NCBI RefSeq assembly: GCF_001427305.1
Contig: NZ_LMFZ01000050.1
Location: 124,001-188,000 of the forward strand
DNA from: Duganella sp. Root1480D1
Lineage (GTDB): Bacteria > Pseudomonadota > Gammaproteobacteria > Burkholderiales > Burkholderiaceae_D
Length of the DNA stretch: 64,000 nucleotides
Direction: 5' to 3'
In this document: positions 36,021 to 45,039 of the stretch, piece after piece
Layout: the number at the start of each line of letters is the position of its first letter
How positions within the stretch are numbered: position 1 is the first letter of the stretch
Made by a program: the position numbers and the translations under genes
The notes under the pieces: generated by a model
The model's database searches: none
What the model was told of the DNA's origin: nothing
The model's input: only the letters and a program-made list of their open reading frames with translations

Positions 36021-36862
36021 TGCTGCCCCAGGAAAATGCGGTCCATGCGATCCCACGCGAAATCGCGCGTCAGGGCCCTGATGCGCGACTCCATGCGATG
36101 CAGGTTGACGTAGTGGCGGAAGCGCGTCTTCAGTCCCAGGCCTGCAGGACGCGGCTGGCCGGGATCGAGCTCCCACGGATGACAGTAGAAAATGGCTGGC
36201 TGGCCGTCTTCCCTGTTCACGCGGCGCATCATGCCGCGCGACAGCGCATACGGCAGCAGGCGGAAATAGCCGCCGCCGCCAGCCGGCAGGTTGCGCTGGC
36301 CGATGCGCACCGTGGTGATCGGCACTTCCAGCAAGCCTTGCTCGCCGTTCGGGTGGAAAGCAAAGCGCGGCGCATCCGGCATGCCGTAATGGTCGTGCGC
36401 AATCGGGTAAATCGAGGAGCTGTAACGGTAGCCCGCCTCCTGCAGCACATCGAGCGCCCACAGGTTGGCCGGGCCGATCGAGAAGCTGGGTGCACGGTAG
36501 CCGATCACCTGCTGGCCGCCGATGTCTTCCAGGATTTTCTTGCTGCTGGCAATATCTTCCATGAACTGCTGGCGCGACTGGTCGGACGCGCGCAGGTGGC
36601 CGTAGCCGTGGCTGGCCAGTTCATGGCCGCCAGCCACGATACGGCGCACCATGTCCGGATAGCGTTCGGCGATCCAGCCCAGCGTGAAAAAGGTGCCCTT
36701 GGCCTTGCCGTCGTCCAGGATGCCGAGCACGCGGTCGATGTTGGCTTCCACCCGGCACTCGCGCTGGGGCCAGCTCTCGCGGCTGATGTGCGGCGCGAAC
36801 GCCGACACCTGGAAGTAGTCTTCCACGTCGATGGTCATCGCATTGCGAACGGCCGCGCCCAT
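36017..36862 (-). CDS. XrtA system polysaccharide deacetylase (TIGR03006 type)
   Basis: A 281-residue CE4 deacetylase of the XrtA-associated family. The N-terminal NAMTIDVEDYFQVSAF contains the catalytic and metal-binding aspartates, ELASHGYGH the metal histidines, and IGYRAPSFSI and YCHPWELD complete the site. It begins 2 nt after the wecB stop, and the alternative start is the internal Met9. It likely deacetylates GlcNAc or ManNAc residues of the polymer, fitting the neighbouring 2-epimerase. Confidence 0.92.
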   Translation of the reverse strand: MGAAVRNAMTIDVEDYFQVSAFAPHISRESWPQRECRVEANIDRVLGILDDGKAKGTFFTLGWIAERYPDMVRRIVAGGHELASHGYGHLRASDQSRQQFMEDIASSKKILEDIGGQQVIGYRAPSFSIGPANLWALDVLQEAGYRYSSSIYPIAHDHYGMPDAPRFAFHPNGEQGLLEVPITTVRIGQRNLPAGGGGYFRLLPYALSRGMMRRVNREDGQPAIFYCHPWELDPGQPRPAGLGLKTRFRHYVNLHRMESRIRALTRDFAWDRMDRIFLGQQ

Positions 36863-36864
36863 GT

Positions 36865-37995
36865 TCAGCCCCGCGCCTTCAGCCAGTCCAGCACGATGGC
36901 GGCAATGCGCTCGGCGGCGCGGCCATCCCAGAAGTGCGGGATGCGGCCGGCCTTGCCGGCGCCGGCCAGCTGCGCTTCGTAGGCGGCCATGATGTGCGCC
37001 GGGTCGTTGCCGGCGATGGTGTTGGTGCCTTGGTCGACCGTGATCGGGCGCTCGGTGTTGTGGCGCAGCGTGATGCACGGCGTGCCCAGCGCGGTCGTCT
37101 CTTCCTGGATGCCGCCGGAATCGGTCAGCACCACGCGGGCATCCTTCATCAGGCCCAGCATCTCCAGGTAGCCCATGGGCGGCAACAGCAGCACTTCCGG
37201 GCGGTCCAGCAGGTGGCTCAGGCCGAATTTCTCGATGGTGGCGCGGGTGCGCGGGTGCACCGGGAAGATCACCGGCGTGCGCTCGGAGATCCTGGCAGCG
37301 GTTTCCAGCAGGCCTTGCAGCACGGCCTTGTCGTCCACGTTCGACGGGCGGTGCAGGGTCAGCACGGCGTATTCGCCCTTGCCGGCCTTGAAGTCCGCGC
37401 GGCCGGCGTCGGCTGCGATTTGCGGCGCCGGGATGGCGCGCGCCAGGTTGGCGCGCAGGGTATCGATCATCACGTTGCCGACGAAGTGCACGCGCCCGGC
37501 GCCGATGCCTTCCTTGGCCAGGTTGTCGGCGCCGCTCTCCTCGGTGGTAAACAGCAGGTCGGACAACTGGTCGGTCAGCACGCGGTTGATTTCTTCCGGC
37601 ATGGCACGGTCGAAGCTGCGCAGGCCCGCTTCCACGTGGATCACCGGCACGCCCTTCTTGGCCGCCACCAGCGCGCAGGCGATGGTGGAATTGACGTCGC
37701 CCACCACCAGCACGGCGGCCGGCTGCACTTCATCCATGGCCGGCTCGAAGCGCTTCATCACTTCGGCGGTCTGCTGGGCGTGGCTGCCGGAGCCGACTTC
37801 CAGGTTGATGTCCGGGCTCGGGATGCCCAGCGCATCGAAATACTGCTGGTTCATGGCCACGTCGTAGTGCTGGCCGGTATGCACCAGCAGCGCTTCAACC
37901 TGCGGTTTCAGTTGGGCGAAAGCTGCCATGATCGGCGCCATCTTCATGAAATTCGGCCGCGCGCCGACGACGCACAGGATACGGAAGGCACTCAT
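36865..37995 (-). CDS. wecB: UDP-N-acetylglucosamine 2-epimerase (non-hydrolysing)
   Basis: A 376-residue cytoplasmic enzyme converting UDP-GlcNAc to UDP-ManNAc. Conserved elements include GARPNFMKMAP, VHGDVNS-like VVGDVNSTIA, HVEAGLRSFD, and LTDSGGIQEE. It supplies an amino-sugar donor to the glycosyltransferases in the operon. The start overlaps the ATPase stop by 4 nt. Only the epimerase is present; no ManNAc dehydrogenase gene was seen nearby, so the polymer may contain ManNAc itself. Confidence 0.96.
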   Translation of the reverse strand: MSAFRILCVVGARPNFMKMAPIMAAFAQLKPQVEALLVHTGQHYDVAMNQQYFDALGIPSPDINLEVGSGSHAQQTAEVMKRFEPAMDEVQPAAVLVVGDVNSTIACALVAAKKGVPVIHVEAGLRSFDRAMPEEINRVLTDQLSDLLFTTEESGADNLAKEGIGAGRVHFVGNVMIDTLRANLARAIPAPQIAADAGRADFKAGKGEYAVLTLHRPSNVDDKAVLQGLLETAARISERTPVIFPVHPRTRATIEKFGLSHLLDRPEVLLLPPMGYLEMLGLMKDARVVLTDSGGIQEETTALGTPCITLRHNTERPITVDQGTNTIAGNDPAHIMAAYEAQLAGAGKAGRIPHFWDGRAAERIAAIVLDWLKARG

Positions 37996-39032
37996 TCGTT
38001 GCTGTCCTGGTGGATGTTGTAAGACGAAGGCGAACGCACGATCTTCTTCAGGATCGACAGCACCGACGCCAGGGATTTTTCAACGCGCATCATGCGTTCG
38101 TCCAGCACCGCCGGGTACTGGCTGCCGAACATCATGCCCGCTTCCATGTCTTGATGGGCCGCGCCATTGGCAGCCGGCGCGGCGGCGCCATCGCCGGCCG
38201 CAGCGGCCGGCGGCGGCTGGAACTCCTGCTGGATGTCGCGGATCACCGTCTCGACGTCGGCATCGGAGAACTCCGTCATCTCTTCCAGGAAGCCCATCAG
38301 CAGCAGGCGGTCCATCAGGTGGTTGGTCTTGCGCGGGATGCCGCCGGTGTACTCGAATACGGCGGCATAGGCGGCCGGCGTCAGGTGCGGGTTGCCGCTC
38401 CAGCCGACGGTGCGCATGCGGTGCTCGATATAGGCATTGCTTTCGCTGCTGTCCATCGGGCCCAGGTGGTAAGTCGCGATGACGCGCTGGCGCAACTGCG
38501 ACATGCCGGGGCTGTGCAGGGTGGCGCGGAATTCCGGCTGGCCCAGCAGGAAAGTCTGCAGCAGCGATTTCTCGTCGGTCTGGAAATTGGACAGCATGCG
38601 CAATTCTTCCACCACTTTCGGCGTCAGGTTCTGCGCTTCGTCAACCACCAGCAGCGCGCGCTTGCCTTCCTGCTCACACTGGCGCAGGAAGATTTCCAGG
38701 CGGCCCAGCAGGGTGGTCTTGCTGGCGGTATCTTCGCATGGCAGGCCGAAACCGCCGACCACGCCGCGCAGCACGTCGTCGGAATTGAGGTGGGTGTTGA
38801 CCAGGTGGCAGGTGACGATCTTGTCCGACTCGATCTGGTTGAACAGGTTGCGCACCAGGGTGGTCTTGCCGGCCCCGACTTCACCGGTAATCACGATGAA
38901 ACCTTCGCCCTGCGACAGGCCGTACTCCAGGTAAGCCATGGCCCGTTTATGGCCTTTGCTGCCGAAGAAGAAATGCGGGTCGGGCCGCAGGCGGAAGGGC
39001 TTGTCGCTTAGCCCGTAGTAACTTTCATACAT
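37992..39032 (-). CDS. XrtA-associated ATPase (TIGR03015 type)
   Basis: A 346-residue AAA-type ATPase like ExeA/GspA. It has an N-terminal LSDKPFRLRPDPHFFF motif, a Walker A GEVGAGKTT near residue 50 and Walker B ALLVVDEAQNL. The C-terminal 70 residues are low-complexity and alanine-rich. The family is strictly linked to XrtA loci and may energise export or assembly. It starts 15 nt after the outer-membrane protein gene. Confidence 0.92.
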   Translation of the reverse strand: MYESYYGLSDKPFRLRPDPHFFFGSKGHKRAMAYLEYGLSQGEGFIVITGEVGAGKTTLVRNLFNQIESDKIVTCHLVNTHLNSDDVLRGVVGGFGLPCEDTASKTTLLGRLEIFLRQCEQEGKRALLVVDEAQNLTPKVVEELRMLSNFQTDEKSLLQTFLLGQPEFRATLHSPGMSQLRQRVIATYHLGPMDSSESNAYIEHRMRTVGWSGNPHLTPAAYAAVFEYTGGIPRKTNHLMDRLLLMGFLEEMTEFSDADVETVIRDIQQEFQPPPAAAAGDGAAAPAANGAAHQDMEAGMMFGSQYPAVLDERMMRVEKSLASVLSILKKIVRSPSSYNIHQDSNE

Positions 39033-39047
39033 GGCAAACCTTACTGC

Positions 39048-40604
39048 TTAAAATTTGGTTGTCAGCGTGGCGGCCACGGCATTTTCCGTGTACTGCTGGC
39101 CGCCCACGCCGGAGGAACCCTTCACGTGGCGCAGCTCCAGGATGCCGCTGGTGCGCGAGCTGTAGGTGCGCGACAGGTTGAAGCGCAGGTCGCGGTGCTG
39201 GCTGGTGCGCGCATCGCTCAGCGATTTGATGTTCATGGCGTTGCCGATCAGGCTGGCCACGGTCTGCGCCCCCGGCCGGTAGCTGATGCTGGCCATGGCG
39301 CCGGTCTGCTCGGTATTGTCGTTGAGCGACAGCAGCGAACTGCCCAGCAGGGCACTGTCGACCTGCTGGCTGGACAGCATCTGGCGCTTGTTCTTGAACA
39401 CGCTAAGGGTGCTGGTGGTGCGCGCCAGTTGCCAGGCCACCGAAGCGTTCAACTGCTTCTGCAGCGAATAGCGGTTGCTGAGGAAGTTGACGCTGGTGGC
39501 CAGCGAGGGCGGCAGACCGGCCGACTGGATATAGGCCTGCACCGCGGCAGCCCGCAGCAGCGGGTCGGGAATCTGGGCGCGGAACAGGTTGTCCAGCATG
39601 GCGGCGGTGTCGATGGCTTGCGGCAGGAGGAACTGGCTGCGCGAGCTGCTCACCGAATCGCTGTACACCACATTCCAGACGGTGCCGCGGCTGCGGTGCT
39701 GCAGCGCCAGGCTGTAGCTGGGGCCATAGAAGCGGTGGCCGGCCGACGCCTGCACCGAGGTGCGCGCCGAAGGGGTCCATTGCAGGTTGGCGCCGTAGGC
39801 CGCACCGGACTGGGCCCCGCCCAGGCCGCTGTAATCGTAATCGTCATAGCCGCCGAACACGCCAACGTTCAGCTGCTGCGTGGCGGCATAGCGCAAATTG
39901 ACATTGGCGGCCTTGGAACTGGTGGTTTGCGAGCGGTTGGCGCCGCCGGGAACCGGCAGTTCCTCGTCGATCACCGCGCGCATCATGCTGGCATCCCAGC
40001 TGAAGCGGCGGAAGGTGGGACCGCTGCTCAACTGCCCGCTGAGGGTATTGCCATCGCTGCGGCGCATGCCGACGTTATCGGTGCTCAGGGAATCGTGGCT
40101 GTAGCGCAGCTCGCCATTGGCAAAGGCGCCGAAGCGGTGCACCAGGTAAGGGCTGACGCGGTAGCTGCGCACTTCATTGCGGTTGGTGCCGGCATAGCCG
40201 TTGCCGGCCTGCAGCGGGCCAAAGGCCGACGTCGCTTGCTGGTGGATGCCGGCCTGGGCATCGAGGAACAGCATTTCCTCCACCAGGCGCGCCTTCAGCC
40301 GGCTGTTCAAGTCCTGGCTGTGGCGCTTGGCGCTGTTCGGGCGCCCGCCGGCATATTGGTACAGGTTGAGTGCGTAGTCGAGGCTGAAGTCGAACCGTTG
40401 CGAACGGTTCAGCAGCTGGAAGCCGGGCGTGAGCTGCAGCACGAAGCCGCCTTCGGCGCGCTCGTCCGGCGCCAGGGCGACGTTGTCGGAATAGGTGCCG
40501 CGCGCAATGGCGGTCGGCGTGAAATCCCACGCGGCCTGGGCCGGGAACGCTGCGCACAAGCCCGCTGCCAGCGGCAGCAGGGCCAGGCGGCTGCGCTTAG
40601 CCAT
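39048..40604 (-). CDS. PEP-CTERM system-associated outer-membrane beta-barrel protein (TIGR03016 type)
   Basis: A 518-residue exported protein. A signal peptide of about 24 residues (MAKRSRLALL to AQA) is followed by a long series of amphipathic strands typical of an outer-membrane barrel, ending in a phenylalanine (LTTKF). It likely provides or supports the export pore for the polysaccharide. ATG 40604 overlaps the end of the kinase gene by 8 nt; ATG 40616 is also possible. Neither has a good ribosome binding site, so it may depend on translation of the kinase gene. Confidence 0.87.
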   Translation of the reverse strand: MAKRSRLALLPLAAGLCAAFPAQAAWDFTPTAIARGTYSDNVALAPDERAEGGFVLQLTPGFQLLNRSQRFDFSLDYALNLYQYAGGRPNSAKRHSQDLNSRLKARLVEEMLFLDAQAGIHQQATSAFGPLQAGNGYAGTNRNEVRSYRVSPYLVHRFGAFANGELRYSHDSLSTDNVGMRRSDGNTLSGQLSSGPTFRRFSWDASMMRAVIDEELPVPGGANRSQTTSSKAANVNLRYAATQQLNVGVFGGYDDYDYSGLGGAQSGAAYGANLQWTPSARTSVQASAGHRFYGPSYSLALQHRSRGTVWNVVYSDSVSSSRSQFLLPQAIDTAAMLDNLFRAQIPDPLLRAAAVQAYIQSAGLPPSLATSVNFLSNRYSLQKQLNASVAWQLARTTSTLSVFKNKRQMLSSQQVDSALLGSSLLSLNDNTEQTGAMASISYRPGAQTVASLIGNAMNIKSLSDARTSQHRDLRFNLSRTYSSRTSGILELRHVKGSSGVGGQQYTENAVAATLTTKF

Positions 40605-41604
40605 AGTGATAATCATAGGTTTCAGTACCCGGGAATTCACGCGACTTGTTGTAGATCAGGTTGACGTTGCTCAAGCCCTCGAGCTGGCGCAGCGACTCCT
40701 TGACCGCGTGCTGGGTGGTACGTTCCGACTCCACCACCATCACGATCTGGCCCATGTTCGAGGCCAGCACATGCGATTCGGAAGTCAGCAGCAGCGGCGG
40801 CGAATCGAAGATCACGATACGGTCCGGGTAGCGGTTCGCGATTTCATTCACCAGGTTTTTCATCATGTGCGAGGCCAGCAGCTCGGTCGCGCGCGGCGAG
40901 CTGGTGCCGGCCGGCAGGATCGACAGCGTGTTGACATTGGTGCGCAGCATGACGTCGGCCATGTCGACATTGTCGTCCAGCAGGATGTCCATCAGGCCGC
41001 GCTGGGCCGGCAGGCCCAGTGTGCGCAGCACCGACGGGCGCGCCACGTCGGCGTCCACCAGCAGCACGGTGTGGTCGAGTTCCATGGCAATGCTCATGGC
41101 CAGGTTGATGGCGCAGAAAGTCTTGCCTTCGCCCGGCAGCGAGCTGGTAATCATGATCAGGTTGCCCGGATTGTCGCCCGGCTTGCGGGCAGCGAAGGCG
41201 CGCTTGATCAGCGGGCGCTTGATGATGCGGAAGTCTTCCACCAGCGCGGTACGGCCGCCGGCGGCCGTGACCAGCCCCGACTCATGCATGCGCATCAGGT
41301 CCAGTTCCACGGTATGGGTGGTGCGGCGGCTGGCATCGCCATGCGGCTGCAAGGTGGCCATGCCCGACACCACAGGTGCCGCGACAGGCGCTGCCGGCAC
41401 TGCCGGCGCAGGGGCCGGCGCTGCTGCAAGCGGGGCCGCAGCAGCCGGGGCTGGGGCAGCAGCCGGAGCAGCAGCGGCCGGGGCCGCGTGGACTGCTTCA
41501 GCTACCGGTGCCGCGGCCGGTGCCGGAGGGATGATGGCCTCGGCAGCGGCGTCGGCAGGACGCGGATGCCCGAGGCGGTTGGCGGCTTTTTCAATAATGC
41601 TCAC
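40597..41604 (-). CDS. XrtA-associated tyrosine autokinase (TIGR03018 type)
   Basis: A 335-residue BY-kinase. An N-terminal segment of about 80 residues rich in Ala and Pro precedes the kinase. Walker A SSLPGEGKTF holds Lys161, Walker A' is TVLLVDADVARPS, and the C terminus carries a tyrosine-containing tail (ETYDYHYG). BY-kinases phosphorylate themselves and control polymer length with the membrane co-polymerase encoded upstream. It lies 28 nt after the chain-length gene. Confidence 0.93.
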   Translation of the reverse strand: MSIIEKAANRLGHPRPADAAAEAIIPPAPAAAPVAEAVHAAPAAAAPAAAPAPAAAAPLAAAPAPAPAVPAAPVAAPVVSGMATLQPHGDASRRTTHTVELDLMRMHESGLVTAAGGRTALVEDFRIIKRPLIKRAFAARKPGDNPGNLIMITSSLPGEGKTFCAINLAMSIAMELDHTVLLVDADVARPSVLRTLGLPAQRGLMDILLDDNVDMADVMLRTNVNTLSILPAGTSSPRATELLASHMMKNLVNEIANRYPDRIVIFDSPPLLLTSESHVLASNMGQIVMVVESERTTQHAVKESLRQLEGLSNVNLIYNKSREFPGTETYDYHYG

Positions 41605-41632
41605 TTGGTGGACTCCCTGGGTGTTGCGCAGC

Positions 41633-43159
41633 TCAACCGGCGCGCAGCAAGGTAACGGTCATGACACCGCCAAAGGCGGTCAGCAGCGAGGCCACAGCCA
41701 GGCCGAAGGCATACAGCCGGCGCCGGCGCGAGGAGCGCTGCTGCTCGGTCCAGTTCATGCCAATGGTGCCGAGGATAGGCACGCCGGTGACTTCGCGCAG
41801 GCTGTGCTGGCTGAGGAAGGTAGGACGGACCTGGCTCATCAGGAAAGCACTGCCCAGGCCGGACAGCAGGGCTGCCACGAACACGATCGAGTAGAAGCGG
41901 GCGCGATTCGGGCCGACCGGGGTTTGCGGCACGATCGGCGGGTCGATCACGCGGAAACTCATCATGTCGGTCGCCGAGCTGAGGTCGCCGGACAGCTTGG
42001 CCGCTTCGCGGCGCTGCACCAGCTTCTCATAGTTTTCCTTGTTGATCGAGTAGTCGCGGTTGAGCTGGGCCAGTTGCGCTTCCACTTCCGGCGCAGCCGA
42101 GCTCTGCGAACGCATGCGCTCCATGCGCGAGGAGTATTCGCCGACGCGCGCCCGCAGCGACGCCACCCGCGCTTCTTCCGCCGACAGCGCCACATTCATC
42201 TGCTGCAGCATCGGGCTGTACCCCATGCCCGGGTCGCCGTTCTTGGCCGCCTTCTTGGCCTCATCCTTCTTGCGCTGCTGCAGGTTGGCAATCAGGCGCT
42301 TGGTGGAAATAATGTCCGGATGTTCCTCGGTGTACTGCATGCGCAGGCTGTCGAGCTGCTTTTCCAGCGTCGAAATACGGCCGTCGAGTTCCGGGTTGGC
42401 GATATTGGTGGCATCGGCAGCGGGCGCCATGTCTTCGCCGGCAATCTGGCGTTTGATGGCATTGCGCGCCTGCTCGGCTTCCAGCAGTTCCAGGCGCGCC
42501 TGGTTCAGTTTTTCCGACAGGTCGCCCAGGTTGGACGAGTAGTCGGTGCCCTGGCGGGGCAGCAGGCCCATGTGGCGGATCTTGAATTCCTTCAGCGCAT
42601 TCTCGCCGGCTGCCAGGCGTTCTTCATACATCTTGATCTGGTCGTCGATGAACTGCACGGCCTTTTCCGAGTCCTGCTTCTTGCCGCCAAACGAGCCTTC
42701 GACGAAGATGGTCAGCAGCGCCTGCACCACGTCCTTGCCCAGTTTCGCGTTCTCGTTCTTGTAGGAGATAGTGTAGATGTCGTCGCGCTCGGTGCCGGTG
42801 ACCTTGATCGCGGTCATCAGCTCGTCAACCTGCTTTTCCTTTTCCTTGCTGTCCTTGGCCTTGATATCCAGGTCCACCATGCGCAGCACGCGCTCCACAT
42901 TGGGGCGGCTGATCAGGGTACGGCGCATGAACATCACTTGCTGCTCGACGTTGGGCGTGGTGGTCATGCCCGACATCAGCGGCTTCAAAATACTCTGGGT
43001 ATCGACATACACCCGGGCCGAGGCCTGGTAGTCATTGGGCAGGCGGTACACCACCGCCCAGCCGATCACGGCGACCAGCCAGGCGATTGCTACTGCATAC
43101 CAGCGGTATTTCCCGATTGCCTTTAAGAAGGTCAACAGCAATGCCAAAATTTCTGCCAT
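41633..43159 (-). CDS. XrtA system polysaccharide chain-length determinant (TIGR03007 type)
   Basis: A 508-residue Wzz/PCP-type inner-membrane protein. One N-terminal membrane segment (residues about 20-40), a large periplasmic coiled-coil region (about 60-420) and a second membrane helix near the end are visible, with RVIDPPIVPQTPVGPNR just before the C-terminal helix. It sets chain length together with the tyrosine autokinase. ATG 43159 is chosen for family-like length; GTG at 43168 is an alternative. It is the first gene of the minus-strand operon. Confidence 0.92.
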   Translation of the reverse strand: MAEILALLLTFLKAIGKYRWYAVAIAWLVAVIGWAVVYRLPNDYQASARVYVDTQSILKPLMSGMTTTPNVEQQVMFMRRTLISRPNVERVLRMVDLDIKAKDSKEKEKQVDELMTAIKVTGTERDDIYTISYKNENAKLGKDVVQALLTIFVEGSFGGKKQDSEKAVQFIDDQIKMYEERLAAGENALKEFKIRHMGLLPRQGTDYSSNLGDLSEKLNQARLELLEAEQARNAIKRQIAGEDMAPAADATNIANPELDGRISTLEKQLDSLRMQYTEEHPDIISTKRLIANLQQRKKDEAKKAAKNGDPGMGYSPMLQQMNVALSAEEARVASLRARVGEYSSRMERMRSQSSAAPEVEAQLAQLNRDYSINKENYEKLVQRREAAKLSGDLSSATDMMSFRVIDPPIVPQTPVGPNRARFYSIVFVAALLSGLGSAFLMSQVRPTFLSQHSLREVTGVPILGTIGMNWTEQQRSSRRRRLYAFGLAVASLLTAFGGVMTVTLLRAG

Positions 43160-43348
43160 CTCGATCACTCATCCCTGGTTAGGCAGGCAAACTGTCGCAA
43201 TGCCCACATCTAATATTGCCTAAATAACATCTAATCTCTATCATACAGCAGAACGCGCTGCCTGTTACTATTAATTTATGTCTGTTGCGCACTGCTGACG
43301 AAAAGAATTTAACATTTCCCTATGGCAATTCACCACTTTGGAGGCGGC
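43160..43348. promoter_or_regulatory. Divergent regulatory region of eps operon and protease gene
   Basis: 189 bp without coding capacity, AT-richer than its surroundings. A direct repeat ACATCTAAT occurs at 43206-43214 and 43227-43235, 21 bp apart, suggesting a regulator binding to one face of the helix. I could not find a convincing -35/-10 or sigma-54 promoter. It must contain the promoter of the 20-kb eps operon. Confidence 0.4.
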
Positions 43349-44122
43349 ATGCTCAAGCTGATTTCACTTTTCCTGGCAGCCTGCCTGGGCTGCGCCAGCC
43401 CGCTGGCCGGGGCCGCTCCGCTGCCGCGCACCATTGCCGCGGTCAAGCCCAGCGTGGTCGGCATCGGCACCTTCAACCGTACCCGCAGTCCCGCCATCGT
43501 ATTCCATGCGACCGGCTTTGTGGTGGGTGACGGACTGTCGGTTATCACCAATGCCCATGCGGTCACCGCGCTCGATTCGGAAAAGCTGGAAACCCTGGGC
43601 ATCGTCACCGGCAAGGGCGACCAGCTGCAGTTCCGCGAGGCCAGCGTGGTCACCATCGACCGCGCGCACGACCTGGTGCACCTGCGCATGAAAGGCGCGC
43701 CGCTGCCGGCGTTGACCCTGGGCAGCAGCGATATGCTGGACGAAGGAAGTGACCTGGTGTTTACAGGTTACCCGCTGGGCATCATGCTGGGCCTGAACCC
43801 GGTCACCCACCGCGCCCTGCTGGCGGCGCAGACGCCGGCCATCCTGCCGACCCCGAATTCGCGCGGCCTCAACCCGCGCGCCGTAATGCAGCTCCAGCGT
43901 GGCGCACCGTTCACGATTTACCAGCTCGACGGCACGGCTTACCCCAGCAATAGCGGCAGCCCCGTGTATGATCCCGAAACCGGCGCCGTGGTGGCGGTAA
44001 TTAATATGACCCTGGTCAAGGGCATGAAGGAAAGCGCGATTTCCGACCCCAGCGGCATCAGCTATGCCATCCCGGTGCGCCACGTGCATGAGCTGCTGCA
44101 GCAGGGCGGCGCACAAAAATAG
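43349..44122 (+). CDS. Secreted trypsin-like serine protease (S1 family), divergent from eps operon
   Basis: A 257-residue exported protease. A signal peptide of about 24 residues (start MLKLISLFLA) is followed by a chymotrypsin-fold domain with catalytic His (TNAHAV), Asp (RAHDLVHLR) and Ser (NSGSPV). No PDZ domain is present, unlike DegP. ATG 43349 is chosen because GGAGG lies 4-5 nt upstream; the earlier ATG at 43322 has none. It sits between the eps operon and the export lipoprotein, so a role in maturing envelope components is possible but unproven. Confidence 0.82.
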   Translation: MLKLISLFLAACLGCASPLAGAAPLPRTIAAVKPSVVGIGTFNRTRSPAIVFHATGFVVGDGLSVITNAHAVTALDSEKLETLGIVTGKGDQLQFREASVVTIDRAHDLVHLRMKGAPLPALTLGSSDMLDEGSDLVFTGYPLGIMLGLNPVTHRALLAAQTPAILPTPNSRGLNPRAVMQLQRGAPFTIYQLDGTAYPSNSGSPVYDPETGAVVAVINMTLVKGMKESAISDPSGISYAIPVRHVHELLQQGGAQK

Positions 44123-44186
44123 CAAGGTAAAATTGCAAGACTCGTGGTATAACAGGCAATGCTAAAAAGCAAACAAGGAGAATAAA

Positions 44187-44816
44187 GTGAATATGCAAAC
44201 CAAGCTGGCCCGCCTCTTCGCCGCGAGCGCCGTGGTGCTCGGTGCACTGGGCCTGGGCGGCTGCTCCACGCCCCACAGTGGCGCCCCTGCCGATGCCGGC
44301 GTCGTGCCGCAAACCGACTACCTGATTGGTCCTGGCGATAACCTGAGCATCATCGTCTGGCGCAACCCGGAAGTGTCGCAAGTGGTGCCGGTGCGCCCGG
44401 ACGGCAAGATCACCACCCCGCTGGTGGAAGACTTGCCGGCCAGCGGCAAGACCTCGACCGAACTGGCGCGCGATATCGAAAAAGCGCTGGCCAAGTTCAT
44501 CCAGCAGCCGGTCGTCACCGTCATCGTCACCGGCTTCGTCGGTACTTATGGCGAACAGATCCGGGTAATCGGCCAGGCCGCCAAGCCGCAATCGCTGCCT
44601 TACCGCCGCGATATGTCGATCCTGGACGTGATGATTGCCGTGGGCGGCGTTACCGAGTTTGCCGCCGGCAACAAGGCCAGCATCATCCGCATGGTCGACG
44701 GCAAGCAGCAGCAGTTCACCGTGCGCTTGAACGACCTGATCAAGGATGGCGATATTTCGGCCAATGTGCCGATGCGCCCGGGCGATATCCTGGTGATTCC
44801 GGAGAGCTTCTTCTAA
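44187..44816 (+). CDS. XrtA/PEP-CTERM exopolysaccharide export lipoprotein (TIGR03027 type)
   Basis: A 209-residue Wza-like outer-membrane export lipoprotein. The lipobox LGGC places the lipidated cysteine at position 26. The Poly_export domain begins with YLIGPGDNLSIIVW and is followed by a SLBB-like part. GTG 44187 is preferred to ATG 44193 because AGGAG lies 6 nt before the GTG. It completes the export path with the inner-membrane PCP and kinase encoded on the other strand. Confidence 0.93.
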   Translation: MNMQTKLARLFAASAVVLGALGLGGCSTPHSGAPADAGVVPQTDYLIGPGDNLSIIVWRNPEVSQVVPVRPDGKITTPLVEDLPASGKTSTELARDIEKALAKFIQQPVVTVIVTGFVGTYGEQIRVIGQAAKPQSLPYRRDMSILDVMIAVGGVTEFAAGNKASIIRMVDGKQQQFTVRLNDLIKDGDISANVPMRPGDILVIPESFF

Positions 44817-44965
44817 ACTGGAAGTATCAAACGGATAGTTTCCTGTAGGTGTCGAGAATTCTTACAGTTCAAGATAGTATGATAGCCGGCCGAGGGGTTT
44901 CCTGAGCCCTTCTGGCGAGGCTAAGCGCCTGATTTTCCAGCTATTCCATAGGGGAAACTCGTATC

Positions 44966-44980
44966 TGGAACGGTACTTGC
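44966..44980 (+). promoter_or_regulatory. Sigma-54 promoter of the HprK-related operon
   Basis: TGGAACGGTACTTGC fits the -24/-12 consensus: GG at 44967-44968 and GC at 44979-44980 separated by exactly 10 bp, with TTGC intact. Transcription would start about 12 nt downstream. The 149 bp upstream (44817-44965) is non-coding and long enough for enhancer-binding protein sites. Beyond this I saw only a 5-bp inverted repeat (CTGTA/TACAG) near 44843-44867. Confidence 0.78.
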
Positions 44981-45039
44981 TTCTTCACTAAGTATCGCGG
45001 GTGGCAGAGCTGCCCTTCTCAATTCGCAAGGACGACGAC

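Noticed and set aside
45001..45039. Upstream GTG at 45001 as start of the secreted protein
   Set aside because: It would leave only about 9 nt from the sigma-54 start point and has no ribosome binding site, whereas the GTG at 45040 has AAGGA.
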